A DNA stretch of 64,000 bases from Phaeosaccion multiseriatum (taxonomy: Eukaryota > Ochrophyta, other classes): positions 3,534,001-3,598,000 of the forward strand of contig OZ218957.1 of the NCBI GenBank assembly GCA_965112735.1, given 5' to 3'. A model generated the notes under the pieces. It was given only the letters and a program-made list of their open reading frames with translations, was not told the DNA's origin and ran no database searches. Positions 36,086-55,747 of this stretch are shown in pieces; position 1 is the stretch's first letter, and the number at the start of each line of letters is the position of its first letter. Both the position numbers and the translations under genes were made by a program.

Positions 36086-36271
36086 TGGGCTGGCCTGTCT
36101 CAGAAGAATTTTTGCATTCATTAGAAAGCATGTCAGGGGCCGAAAAAAGGGGCAGAGCGGCGAGCGTAAGTCATTTCCAGTTTCATTTTCAATTTCGTGT
36201 CTCCAGCGCAGGGTGTTATGACGACCAACGAAAACATAAAGTACAAATATCTCTCTCATCAAACCAACAAA

Positions 36272-37815
36272 ATGAAGACTGCTGCCACCGGAGCCGCGCT
36301 CTGCGCGCTGTGCTGTTCTGCTGCCCAGGGCTTCGTGGTGCCTGCTGTGCCCGTGCCTGCTGCGTCGACAGGTGAGCGAAGGAACACATGTGCAAAAGCA
36401 CGAAGAGTCGGTGGGGGGCTGCTGGTAGGTGGGCCACCCTTGCGCTCCTGGCGTACCAGCATTGGAGGGAGAGGGGCAGGGAGAGGGGCAGTGATCTTTG
36501 CAGCGTGATCGGCCAATGGTCTGGGGGAAGGAGCATGAAGGAGCAGGGAGGGGACGAGAAGCAACAGGACTTGAGAATGCCTCTTTGAGCAACAACGGGA
36601 ACAGACTGCGACCTTATGTGTCGAGTAGAGCATAACCCTCCACGACTTCCTCCTCTGTGCTGCTGCTGCTGCTGATGTGTTGCCGGTGCTACTGCTGGCG
36701 TCGCTGCTGCTTCTGTTTCCACAGGCCGATCCACCGTTGCGATGTCTGCTTCTGGGCCGTCAGGCCGGGCAGCCTTCATCAAGCAAAGTGAGTGTGGAGG
36801 TGCTGCTCATTTTGTGAAGAGAGCATGCACAGTGTGGCTGGGTTGCTGATGTTACCAGTAGAAGGGGCGCGGTGTAGACTCTTTCCCCCGAGGACGGACA
36901 CTCACTCATGGCAGCGGTCGACGGACTCACTGATCCGGCGCCATGTGAATGCGCTTTTCTTCGTGCTCTCTCTCACACACACCCTTCCCCAAACATCCGC
37001 TCTTTTCTCTCTGTGTGTCCTCCCCTCCCCTCAGGCGTGGCCAGCGTGGCGTCAGTGGCCGGGCTTGTGACCTTCACACAGGCAGCCAGTGCCGCCAAGT
37101 ACTTCGGCGACAAGAACGACTACCCCGAGGTGATGAAGCCCTCCAACGCCATCAAGGACGAGGAGGGACTCAAGCAGGCGCAGGGCCGCATCGACGAGAT
37201 CAAGAAGCTCCTCGACACCGCACAGGAGATCAAGGCCGACCTGGTGAGTAACGTAGGAAGGGCGTATGTGCGTGCGTGTGTTCGTGAGGTATTCTTGTGG
37301 GATGGAGGTTATTATACTGTATGTGCGCGTGTGTGCATGTTCTGCTCCAGTGGGTGGTGTTGCTCTTGTTGGAGGTGCTGTGTGTACGTGCGTGCGTATT
37401 CTGCTCTAGTGAGTGGTGTTGCTCCTTGTTGGAGGTGTTCCGGCATCGATGTGCTCCCCTCGCTCCCCCGCGGCGCTTCTCCTTCAGCCCATGGCCCTCA
37501 CCCTCTTTCCTTGCTTATTCCTGTCTCTATCAGGCCGCCAACGACCAAGTGCTTCTATCGGCCAAGCTTAGGAAGAGCTTCGACTTTAGCAAGATCCGGG
37601 AGAGCATGAACCAGGCCACCTTGGGGGTCTTCGACGAGGACACACAAAGAGGCACAGACCGCCTCATTCGCGTCATTCTGCAGGATGTGATTGAGCTCGA
37701 GGACGGGGTGAAGCTCAAGAAGGGTGCGGTGAGGAACAAGAGGCGCATTGAGCTGGTCAACAAGAAGCTCGACAAGGTCATCAAGGGCCTGGAGGAGCTC
37801 ATCAGCTTCTACTAG
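36272..37815 (+). CDS. PsbQ-superfamily thylakoid-lumen photosystem II protein (217 aa)
   Basis: Exons: 36272-36371, 36725-36787, 37035-37243, 37534-37815; 654 nt, in frame, stop TAG. The N-terminus MKTAATGAALCALCCSAAQG is a signal peptide followed directly by FVVP, the +1 Phe seen in plastid proteins of red-derived complex algae. A Ser/Arg transit region (STVAMSASGPSGRAAF) leads to a second hydrophobic segment, SVAGLVTFTQAASA|AKY (~55-75), typical of lumen targeting; no twin Arg is visible, so a Sec route is inferred. The mature part (~140 residues, starting AKYFGDKNDYPEVMKPSN) is helical with many Lys/Asp/Glu and ends LDKVIKGLEELISFY. It fits the four-helix PsbQ/PsbQ'/Psb31 family of extrinsic proteins near the oxygen-evolving complex. 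Which subfamily is uncertain. Confidence 0.7.
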
Positions 37816-38660
37816 AGGAGCCTTGGCCTTCGACTGGCTTTGGAATAGACCAGAGTGCTTGGAGGGGGGGTGGCGGAGGCTCGGGGAGACGAGCTTCGAT
37901 TGTTGTCCAGGGCTCTGCTTGTGGCTGTGGTTGCTGTTCTCTTTGCTGCGGCCGAGCCGAGCTTGCTGCTCGGCTAGGCTGGGCTGTCCCCTTGGGCTAC
38001 AGGGACGGGACAAGCAGCCTTGCCTCTGTAGCAGCAGGACGGGTTTAGCAGGAGGAGGAAGAAGAGGAGGAGAAGGGGGAGGAAGAGGACTCTTGTGGCC
38101 CCGAGTGGGTGGGAGCAATTGCGGCAGGGAGGGGTCAAGGGTGCTCCTCGGGAAGTGAGAGGCTTTCACGACGAGCAGCAGCAGGGTGAGAGGGCGAGAC
38201 ACTGAAACTGCCATCCCATCGAGTGCCATCCCTAGCGCGGGGGGGGGGCGGCTGTGGCCCGCGGCGGAGAAGGATGGACATGCGGTTGGCGCTCTGGCCC
38301 TTATGCCTGCCTGCCTTCCTGCTCTCTTGGCTGCTGCGAGGCGAGTCTGGAAGGGGGGCCGTGGCGAGGAGGAGAAGGAATTTTCCCTTATATGTATGTC
38401 AACTACTTACACGGACATGAATAGAGAAAGGCCGTTCTCGGGAGGGAAGGGACGTGCCATCGTAGACTTTTACAATACGATAAACCGAATGAATTGATTC
38501 AATAGAGAGCCAGAAGCACGCGTCTCAAACTGCACACACACCCCCCCTGCCTCACTCCCTTCTTCCCTCACTCACGCACATTTTCACTCCCTCACTCACC
38601 CACCGGCCCAGGCACTCACACACACACGCACACGCGTACATACACGCACGCACACACACA

Positions 38661-38708
<48 letters not shown>

Positions 38709-39146
38709 TCCTCGCTCATGCAACCACCCACCCACTCAGCCGACACTCTCGACCCCTGACGTGCTACGTGCTCTACCTGCTACCGCCGCACCAGCCGCCT
38801 TTGACCTGCTGCCGGCCGGCGTCAGCTAATTAGCGTCAGCCCGCTGCTACCTCGTAATAGGTCGGTGGCAGCACTTCAGGGGTCGATCCGACAGTTGCCT
38901 GCTTACGCACCCACTCGCACGCGACCACCCAGCTACTCAGCTACGCCCTCACGTCACGCACGCATGCACGCACGCACGCTCAAACACGCATCCACTACCT
39001 CACTCACGCACACATATCTCTCTTTTCCATTCGCTCAAGGGGGACTAATAATCGGACCCCTTGTTGCTCACACTCGCACCAAGGGTTCATTGTTAGTACC
39101 CCTTGCGGGGGGGGGGGGCGGGGGGGGGGATTGAGAGATTGAACCG
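37816..39146. other. intergenic, no gene recognised
   Basis: Contains a (CA)n run at about 38660-38705, CACGCACG-type repeats to 38990 and a GCCGGCCGGCGTCAGC segment near 38813. No coding exon was seen. Confidence 0.4.
38660..38706. repeat. (CA)n microsatellite
   Basis: Essentially uninterrupted CA dinucleotides inside a wider ACAC/ACGC-rich stretch. Confidence 0.9.
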
Positions 39147-40398
39147 ATGTTTAGGTACAATCAACGGCAAGAACGGTTACAAAAAAAGAATGATCTACTG
39201 ACCGTGTTCCGAAAAAAGGCCGAAAAAAGTATCGGCTTGTTTGGCGGAGAGAGGATCAACAGCATGCGGAGTGCCTTACCAGAGCGGGCGGAGACACCAA
39301 CAAGACAGCAGACGACAGTCGAGAGGAGAGCGGGCAGCAGAGACGCTCTTCTTCGCGGCCAGCCAGCCTGCGCCGCTGCAAGGAGCGCGCCCTCACAGGA
39401 GAAAGCAAGCAACAAGGAAGTAGAGGACAAGCAAAGAGCTCAAAGATACTCCACGCGAAAACCCAGCACAAACCGCCAGCTCAGGGTGAGAGGCCCCCCA
39501 GCAACGGACGAGCACCTGCCTTGTTGCTCGTCCCTGGCGACGAGTACCTGCCTTGTTGCTCGTCCCTCGGCTCCCCCCCCCAAAGATGCTCCGCCGCCTC
39601 AAAACGATGGATCATCGCCGGAGGAGCAGGACCCCAGCAAGTCCAACAAAGAGCCGAAAGAGACTAAAGCCCACGACGACAGAGCCAGAGCAGCAGCAGA
39701 CGAGCAGGGAAGGAACTCCACTGCCCTCTCCTCTCTTCGACGCCGGCGACCTCGCTCGGCCCCGCCAGCATCACTACCCAGCAGGGCCTACACAGCACGA
39801 CCAGCAGCAGGCAGAGGGTGATACAGCGGGTCAGACGCTTCCTGAGGCTCAGCGCGGCAGTTCAGAGCCTCGACCGAGACTACAGAGGATGCTCTTCCGC
39901 CAGCTGAGCATAGACACTGCCCTGTCCGCAGCAGGAGACGGAGGAGGGTCAGCAGCAGCAGCAGCAGCGGCAGGAGGAGGAGGAGGAGGAGGAGGAGGAG
40001 GAGGAGGAGGAGGAGGAGGAGGAGGAGGAGGAGGAGGAGGAGGAGGAGGAGGAGGAGGAGGAGGAGGAGGAGGAGGAGGAGGAGGAGGAGGAGGAGGAGG
40101 AGGAGGAGGAGGAGGAGGAGGAGGAGGAGGAGGAGGAGGAAGAGGAGTAGAAGAAGTGGCGCCCTTCGCCTTTGTGATGGACACGAACGACGCTCTGATT
40201 GCAGTGGACAACATGTGCGAAGAGGAGGAGGAGCGAGAGGAGGGCCCTAAGGGCCCTGGGGCGGTGTGCAGGCACCTGCACCGAGCGGGGCAGAGCAGGG
40301 GCTCCTTCTTCACCGAGGATGAGGACTTCGACAATGAATGTCTGGGCCAGGACGGTGGGGGTGGAGAGGCACAGCCATGGTGGATGAGCGACCTGTAG
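39147..40398 (+). CDS. poly-Gly protein of unknown function (383 aa)
   Basis: Two exons fit in frame: 39147-39485 (MFRYNQRQERLQKKNDLL to STNRQLR) and 39586-40398 (MLRRLKTMDHRRRSRTPA to QPWWMSDL), joined by a GT/AG intron with a C-rich acceptor. The first part is basic and Gln/Arg/Ala-rich. The middle contains RLQRMLFRQLSIDTALSAAG. A run of about 60 Gly follows, encoded by (GGA)n, and then an acidic C-terminus with FAFVMDTNDALIAVDNMCEE, a readable globular-looking segment. No family recognised. The exon 2 ATG could also be an alternative start. A 25-base phrase, CCTGCCTTGTTGCTCGTCCCT-like, is duplicated in the intron at about 39518-39570. Confidence 0.5.
39969..40140. repeat. (GGA)n coding microsatellite, about 57 units
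   Basis: An almost pure GGA triplet run within exon 2 of the poly-Gly gene. All three plus frames stay open (Gly, Glu, Arg), so frame must be taken from the flanks. On the minus strand it reads poly-Pro, poly-Ser or poly-Leu, giving spurious ORFs. Confidence 0.95.
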
Positions 40399-40564
40399 GC
40401 TAAGGAGGATGGGGGAGATGGCGCTTGCTTACGGGGCGGGGGGGCTGCTGCACAGCGGTGTGCTGCTCTGACCACGGGCTCATGGCTGGAGGATGTGCGC
40501 CCATAGCGCTCAACCAGGGAGAGATAGGGAGGCAAAGGCACATACGTACTGTCTTTAGTTTTAG

Positions 40565-40570
40565 AATAAA
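40565..40570 (+). terminator. likely poly(A) signal AATAAA
   Basis: AATAAA followed by an A-rich stretch, about 170 bases past the stop of the poly-Gly gene, in an AT-richer patch. Confidence 0.4.
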
Positions 40571-40747
40571 AAACAAGTTTGCACACACATGGATGGATGT
40601 GTGGAGTGTGAGGCAGGGAGGGAGTGATGAATGAGGGGAGGGGGGGGGGCTACTGGAGGCTACTACTATTGGAGGTCCCTGAGTCGATGCTTATAAAAGT
40701 GACTCAAGGGCGGGGCAGAGGAGCCTTGGCGCATTTTGTCGTCGGCC

Positions 40748-40933
40748 ATGGACAAGGTTACAGTGTGCAAGAAGGGGGAAAAGTAGTCATCAGGCCGGCT
40801 GGCGCCGGTCATAATCAGTAATCAGGCCCGGTGGCGCCGGCCATAATCAGTAATCCGGCCCGGCTGGCGCCATAATCAGTAATCAGGCGGCTGGCGCCGG
40901 CCGTAATCAGTAATCAGATAACCTTGTCCAGGG
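40748..40933. repeat. inverted-repeat-bounded array of GGCTGGCGCC units
   Basis: Four copies of a unit of about 34 bp (core CTGGCGCCGGCC followed by TAATCAGTAATCAG) run from about 40787 to 40918. They are flanked by GGACAAGGTTA (40749) and its reverse complement TAACCTTGTCC (40919). The flanks could pair and enclose the array. The core is the reverse complement of that at 35938-36060. Confidence 0.8.
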
Positions 40934-41285
40934 AAACGGAGCTGCTGTATACCGTATACTTGCGGGTGCTCAGCTCTTACTCACTGCGCTCTTTAATTTC
41001 AGAATAGTAATTAGAATTAAAGACGAATTAATTTTAAGTACACAATGTAATATTCTTTTGACATCAGAAACGTGTTTCTGACCTCTGTCCTGAACGCCAC
41101 ACACGCGTCAGGGGTCCTGGACACCCATACCCTCCATCACCTCTACCGCCGTCCCCCCCCCCCCCCTAATGGGACACATCGGGCAGATGGGACAGCTGGG
41201 GCAGGCAATACACTTTGTGTATGGCCCTCGCCCTCTCTCCTTCCTATGTCAAGGAGACAAAAGCCCTCGCCCTCGTCCTTCCTCT
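40934..41285. other. no gene; 3' flank of the CRT-like gene
   Basis: Locally AT-rich at 40990-41060 (TTTAATTTCAGAATAGTAATTAG), which may hold the 3' end signals of the minus-strand transporter gene. Confidence 0.35.
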
Positions 41286-46269
<4,984 letters not shown>

Positions 46270-46580
46270 GGCGTTGGGCTAGTGTTAAGCTCTATCGTTG
46301 CAGGGCGGCTCGCCCACTCAAGCAGCGCAATGCGTCTGAGGTGCAGGATGGGGAGGCGAGGCGGGGAGGGGGTGTGGGTGGGGTCATCAAAAATCGAGTC
46401 CAATGTTATCATATACAGGGAGCAGATGAAGAGGAGTTTCGCTTCAGGAGGAGACCTCCACTACTTCACGTGGAGAGACTGACGACATCGCCGCTGCCAC
46501 ACGGAGGAGACAAGCGCCAGAGGCATCGCGCCAATGAAGACACGCAGTGGACAGGGAGGGAAAGGAGACAAGAAGAGAAG
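46270..46580. promoter_or_regulatory. shared intergenic region of CRT-like and kinase genes
   Basis: 311 bases separate two divergent start codons. No TATA box was recognised. Promoter role is inferred from position. Confidence 0.4.
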
Positions 46581-49500
46581 ATGGTGACGAAGAAGAGAGG
46601 AAGAGGGACAACCGCCCCACCTAGGATCCCTCTGCTGGCTGCTATTGGTGTAGCTGCGGCTCTCTACAGCGCTCCATGGATTTCGCCACTTTCTTCCGTC
46701 CCTGGGATGGGTTATGCCGTGAGGTCGTGGCTTTGGGGCCATGAGTGCTCGGAAATAAGAAATTGCCCCCGGGGTGGAGCTCCCTCTTTCCTTTCCCTCA
46801 TTTTTATGCTCGTATTGTCCCCTCAGACCCAAAGCAGACTCCCAGCAGAGACTACAGCCCCAAGGAACTTTACGGTTACCTTCGTCAGAGCTAAATCCCT
46901 CTGCGAAGAACGATCGCTTCCACCCTTTATTGTTGGTGTCTGAATCCGAAGGCAAATCTTTAAAATTGAGGGAAGCAGGAAAGATAATACCGTACCGGAC
47001 AACGGGCTTGCACAGACGATTCAACAGTGAAGTGAGGCTCCCTCTTGTCCAGACCACCAGCGGTGCACTCTCCTCTACTCAACAGTATTGGCGTAGAGGG
47101 GGTCTTGACACAAAGGGTCAAACCGTGACACTTGAGGGGGCTATGAGCGAGGGCTTCCTTCCTGATGCCTTCAGCGAGATCTCCGTGAGCTCTCAGCAGC
47201 AGCAGCAGCAGCAGCAGGAGCAGTGGCAGTGGTCAGGGCAGGAGGTGGGGAAGAGCGAGTGGGGGCAGCAGGAGGGGAAGAGCGAGTGGGGGCAGCAGGA
47301 GGCGTGCGGGGAGCGGGGGAGCTCACATGGATCATCAGCGGCAGGAGCAGCAGCGGCACCAGCAGCAGAAGCCCTACCACCACTACCACCGCCGGTGCCA
47401 GTCGCCGCCCACGCCCCAGAGCAGCCCCCGCCCTTCCCGGAGGCGGTGACCAGCCCGTGCCATGTAGAGCAGGCCCTCAACGGCTGGGAGGTGCTCGTGG
47501 CGGAGGAGAGCGGCCGAATGTGGCAGCTCATCCGCTCGCTGCGAGAGACCATCTACGGCGAAGTCATGCTGGGCATCGAGTTCATCCGGGACGGGGACGG
47601 ACAGGTGCAGTACGCCGACAAGCACAGCGCCATCAAGGTAAGTTAGGTCTGCGATGGATAGAGCAGGGCAGGGCAGAGCAGGGGGGGGAGGGGGTGTACA
47701 TGTATGTGTATGTGGATGGATGGGTGCAGAGGGTCTTTGAGGGGTGTATGACGCACATAAGTTGCGTTGGAGTCAAGTGACATGAAGCTGGGCAGTGTGT
47801 GAGGAGGGGAGAGGAGCGTCTGCTGTTTCAGATTATTCTCCGGTCCCCCTTTGTGAAGAAACAGGCGAGTGATAAGGCTACAAGAGCGGTATCGATCTCC
47901 CCTTGCAGATCCAGTATACACTATTCTTGTCTACAGCCTAAGGCTATTCGCGCCCCCGGAGGGAGAGAAGGGAGGGAGGAGGTAGTGGTGGGAGAGAGGC
48001 TCGGTACAGCGGCCAGGGAGGTAGGAGGGGGTAGGGTGTGGGAGGTGTGGTGGCTGGTCCATCAAGTATTGGAAAAGCAGGGCAGGGGGCGAGTAGTGGG
48101 GGCTGAGGGACAGAAGATGAACCATGTCCCCCTTTCCTCGGCTTGGGTTCGTCTCTTTCTCACTGTCAGCAGAAGCATAGGACACTTACGCTTGCTCCTT
48201 GGGGCCGACATTGCGGATCGATAATCATTTTTGGCGTGGATCTCTGTGTTGGTTCAGCTCACGCACACCGAACTGAGTCCATCCGTCCATCCCTTCACCC
48301 CTTCTCTCTCTGCTGCAGATTTCGTACGAGAGCCGCATGTCTGCGGCTAAGGCGCGGGGCTCACCAGAGGACCCCTTCAAGGAGATCGGAGTCATGCAGT
48401 TCCTCGAGGGGCCAGGGGGAGGGGGCTCGCAACACGCCAACGTGCTGGGCCTCACGGCGGCGCTGAGGGACAGCACGACGGAGGGGGCGGAGGCGCTGTA
48501 CGTGGTCATGCCGTACTGCGACGGGGGAGAGCTGTTCGACCTCGTGGACCAGGTGGGTGGGACTAGTATGTCAATGGGTGGGTGGGACTAGTATGTCAAT
48601 GCTGTGGTGCTCTGCTTGCTCTGCTTGGGGGGGGGGGGGGGGGGAGGTGGTGCCATGGTGCTTGCTTGCCTTGCTGCTTGCTGGCCTTGCCTTGCCTTGC
48701 CCCCAAGGGGAGGGTCCCCCCAAGTCCCAATGTCCAGGCAGCACTCCACCACCCCCCTCTCTGCTGACAACTCTCCTTACACAGGAATAGCAAGTCCCAC
48801 ACACCCCGTGCGTAAGCGTACTAACCCACTCTAACCTACGGGGCCCTGCAGGTGGGCAAGTACTCGGAGGATGATGCGCGCGCTCTCTTCGGGCAGGTGC
48901 TGCGCGGCACGGCCTATCTGCAGAGGAGCGGCGTGTGCCACAGAGACATGAGCCTCGAGAACCTTCTGGTGGACGACGGGAGGGTCATCATCGTCATCGA
49001 CTTTGGGATGGCTCTGAGATGCGCCAGGGGGAAGGGGGAGGCACCTGTACTCATTGAGCACCAAGGTGGGTGGAGTGGGTGGGTGGGTAGGAGGACAGAC
49101 AGGCCAACAGGGGCGAATGCGAGTGACATAATGTGTGAACTGACGCTATATTCGAGACAGCCACCCCCTCTCACGCACCTGCGCGCCCCCCTCCTCTTCC
49201 TTCCTCCTCAGGGACATGCGGGAAGCGCAACTACATTGCCCCGGAGATTTGGATGGACGCCCCCTTCAACGGCTTCGCGGTGGACGTGTGGGCATGCGGC
49301 ATTATCCTGTTCATGCTGCTCACGGGCTTCCCTCCCTTCGATATGCCGCACCCCAGAGACGAGCGCTTCCGCATCATCGCCGAGCAGAGGCGGTTGGCGG
49401 AGCTGCTGGGGCAGTGGGGCGTGCAGCTGTCGGCCTCGGTGAGAGAGGAGGGGAGGGAAGGGAGGGGAGAGAGGGGAGTATGAGAGGCATTCCTGCAGGC

Positions 49501-49727
49501 AGGCAAGCAGGCAGTGGCCGCGTCGCCCTGCTGCACTAGCGCACTAACCATCACTACCCCTCCCCTCCCATCCACTGCCATCCCCTCCCATCCCATCCAC
49601 TGCATCCTCTCAGGTGATAGATCTGCTGCAGAAGATGCTGGTAGCGGACCCCTCTCAGCGCTGTGCTATGAGCTCGCTTCTCAGCCACCCCTGGGTCAGA
49701 CAGGGCATGACCAAGGTCTTTGGCTAG
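46581..49727 (+). CDS. Ser/Thr protein kinase with N-terminal hydrophobic segment (580 aa)
   Basis: Exons: 46581-46723, 46827-47637, 48319-48552, 48852-49065, 49212-49438, 49614-49727; 1743 nt, in frame, stop TAG. Kinase motifs: ATP-site Lys in HSAIK (K318), helix-C Glu in FKEIG (~340), hinge VVMPYCDGGELFDLV, catalytic HRDMSLENLL (426-435; the usual Lys after HRD is Ser), DFG at 446-448, APE at 477-479, DVWACGIILFMLLTGFPPF, and a C-terminal VIDLLQKMLVADPSQRCAMS. The glycine loop is weak (GIEFIRDGDGQVQYADK). HRDxSxENxL is common in protist CAMK/CDPK-like and NEK-like kinases; the substrate is unknown. The N-terminal ~300 residues hold a basic start, a hydrophobic stretch (IPLLAAIGVAAALYSAPWI, signal- or anchor-like) and Gln/Gly/Pro-rich repeats (GKSEWGQQE twice). 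The first intron is the least certain; a start at 46774 is the alternative. Confidence 0.85.
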
Positions 49728-49754
49728 GGCAGCACTTGGCGATACAGCAGAGGC

Positions 49755-49787
<33 letters not shown>

Positions 49788-50126
49788 TGGTGATACAATA
49801 GCAGCAGTTGATACGGCATCAGTATTGGTCCACGCCGAAGAGATGACTGAGATGACTCGAGGTACTACGTGCCGTCAGCTCCTCACAGAGCCTCGGAGCC
49901 TGACCCGCGTGCCCCCTGCCATGGACTGGAGCCATGGCGTATGGTGTGGTCCCTGCAGTTTCAGTTTTCTGGCTAGCGGCTTCAAGCTTGGCCGCCCGCC
50001 CCCCCGGAACGCCGGATTCGTCCCCTTGCCCCCGGTGGGTTGAGTGGCGGTAGTGCAGTCAAGCGCTGTGGAGGGAATCAACAGAGGGAGTGGAAAGCGA
50101 AGAAGAGTGCAACCTATCTACACACC

Positions 50127-50170
<44 letters not shown>

Positions 50171-50171
50171 G
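50127..50171. repeat. (GACA)n microsatellite
   Basis: About eleven uninterrupted tetranucleotide units. Confidence 0.9.
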
Positions 50172-50350
50172 CCCGTCAAGCAGAGAGTCACTCTATCGCG
50201 CTCTTGGAACCTCCTCGGGTCGTGGAGCAGCCTCGCGAGAGAACGGAGTGCCGTTGACTGTCATTCACTGCCATCGACTGCCACCGGCTGCCATCGGAGT
50301 GCCATAGAGACTGCCGTCGAGAGGAGCCCGAGCTGGTGAGCGTGTGAAGT

Positions 50351-50505
50351 GATCTTCAGCACCATGGAAGGGCTGCAGGCAGCTGAGAGCAATGTTGAGA
50401 TAAAAGATGTGTATCGGTGGACCTGTGGACAGAGGTCAGGCCTTCGATGTACATGTCTTTCAGATCATTGCCCTCAGCTGCGTAGCCCTTCCATGCTGCT
50501 GAAAG
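50351..50505. repeat. imperfect inverted repeat (hairpin)
   Basis: CATGGAAGGGCTGCAGGCAG and the following CTGAGAGCAATG (50363-50394) are nearly complementary to CATTGCCCTCAGCTGCGTAG and the following CCCTTCCATG (50466-50495). CTTCAGC and GCTGAAAG extend the arms outward. The loop is about 70 bases. No coding role is seen. Confidence 0.7.
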
Positions 50506-50652
50506 CTGGTCCCACCTTCGTGCGCCTTGTCAGTGACTTGACGAGGGCAACGAGAGTGTGTGAGAGTGTGAGGGCGACGGACTCAGAGCTTTGGAAGCTC
50601 CTGGGAACTCGTCAGAGCTGTGGAAACTCCAATCCAACGTACGCGATGGCAA

Positions 50653-50742
50653 CTTAGCAGGGCTGCAGCTAAAGGCTTGACGTGAAGGCTCTCTGTAGCT
50701 TAGCAGGGCTGCAGCTAAAGGCTTGACGTGAAGGCTCTCTGT
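50653..50742. repeat. tandem duplication, 46-bp unit
   Basis: Two essentially identical adjacent copies beginning CTTAGCAGGGCTGCAGCTAA and ending GGCTCTCTGT. Confidence 0.9.
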
Positions 50743-52039
50743 TGAGTCTTGGTCGATGCTTCGAGGCCGGGGACAGAGCTTGTCGATCATTGCAAGGCTT
50801 CCATCGATCAACGGATAGGCCTCCTCTGTAGAGCCTGTAGGGGTCCGAAGGCGCTCCTCACCAGGCACAAGGGCTTCAAGGGGGGGGGGGGGGGGGGGGT
50901 TTTTGCCGGGGGAGGTTTTGGAAGCGAAGGTGGTCAAGGTGGTGTACAGTGTACAGTACGAATCTGCGAGGCTGGGGGGGCGGGTTTGGACGTGCGTGCG
51001 CCTCTCTGGCTCTGTGTGAGGGGGAGGGAGGCCGACCGTGCTTTCCCGTGCACAAGGATCAGCAGCAGCAGTTGGTGAACAGGAACAGCGGCATTGCATG
51101 GGAGAAGGGCACATGCAGCGTTGCGTGTGCATGTGAGTGGTTGGGTGTGGCCTTTAGTCCCCCCGTGTACACACCCGTGTACCGCCCCAGCTACACCACC
51201 GCCATGCGAAGCTAAGCGCCATGCGAGGGTCTCCGAGGTGACATTCTCTCCGATTGATTGCTCAGCTCCCGGGGGAGTGGAGTCTGTAGCTGCGAGCTGC
51301 TGGGGGGGGGGGGGGGGGGGCTATTTGCGAGCGAGACTCAAGCACGCGGCACGCAGCGCCAACTGCTGCCCACATAGGACAAGACGCACACGGGCAGAGG
51401 AAGACAGGAGGGGAGGGGAGGGGAGGGGAGGGGAGTGGGGACGAGCGTGCAAGACCTTGGCCTTGCGCCCTTGCCATTCAGTGCCATCCTCCATACTATC
51501 AGTGCCATTGCGGCGCTGAGCGTAGACCGTAGGCTACCTTCGAGCCTCCCGACGGCGTTGTGAAGAGGGCAGAGCTGACCCACCGGGGGAGGGAAATGGC
51601 GGCCCTCCCCTCAATGAGACAGCGAGACAGTGGGACGGTGGTCCCCAGTGGTATGTATGTATGCATGCTGCTCCTCATGCACATCCCGGCTCGCCCACCG
51701 ACCGTAGGCAGAGCAGCGCCGCTTCAGGTAGTGCTACATTTTTTCCATTTTTGAATGCGAAGCTAAAAGAGCAATGTTCATAACGAATCCAGAATGGCCC
51801 AAATGGATCAAGAGTCACTGACGTCAACACGTACGTCAACAGTCCTCCCCGCCAAAGCCAATTCAGCCCGAGAGAGACCGAAAGCCGCGTCCCGTTGTCA
51901 TGTGCCCCCCCCCCCCCCCCCAGACCGGCAGGAAAGCCATCTGATGGCAATTGATGCCCCCTAAAGGCTGAAGGCAGGCCCTGAAGGCAGGCCCTGCTCA
52001 CCCCATGGAGTGCCATCCCATGGAGTGCCATCCCCGGTC

Positions 52040-55310
<3,271 letters not shown>

Positions 55311-55747
55311 TCGTGCGCCAAAGCAGGACAGAAGTGTATGATGGAGGCTTGTAGGACCGACGACGTCTTACTAACCTGTGTTGAGGAGGAAGGTCGGCAT
55401 GTCCGCGCTGATTGCGCTGCTAAGGATGGCCTTGTCCATCTCGGGCTTCGTCCCCGGTCTTTTCTCCTGCCGGCGACTAGTCATCGCCATCGGTGTGGTA
55501 GAGATGCACCTGCTGCGCTTGCTGTTGCTGGTGCCACTGCTACGTGGAAAGTCCTTTCCCGGTTTGCTCCTCGCTACAACGCGCGGACCTCCAGGGGCTG
55601 GGCCCGATGCCGCAGGGCCACCCATTTCCTGGCCCACCACAGCCTGGGCCTGATGCAGAGGGGAGGCTCTAAGGGTGTCTATCGCAATCGCGCTGCATCT
55701 ATATCTATTAATTGCCGCGGCCTCAGGACTCGAAAAAACCACGATAA
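55311..55747. other. no gene recognised between divergent genes
   Basis: Ends with CGAAAAAACCACGATAAATG (from 55731), a phrase repeated at 57266. A plus-strand open frame at 55378-55653 (MLRRKVGMSALIALLRMALS) has some leader-like hydrophobicity but no further support. Confidence 0.35.

Larger units (their letters stand above)
49728..52039. other. intergenic, repeat-rich, no gene recognised
   Basis: Holds a (CAG)n run near 49755-49786 with copies of the dispersed TTGGTGATACA element, a (GACA)n run at 50127-50171, an imperfect hairpin at 50351-50505, a 46-bp direct duplication at 50653-50742, and G or C runs of 17-19 at about 50881, 51302 and 51906. Open frames here are not convincing. Confidence 0.5.

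Noticed and set aside
38520-38750. Coding ORF in Cys/Val-rich frame over the (CA)n run
   Set aside because: Dinucleotide repeat read as Cys-Val; no flanking coding text.
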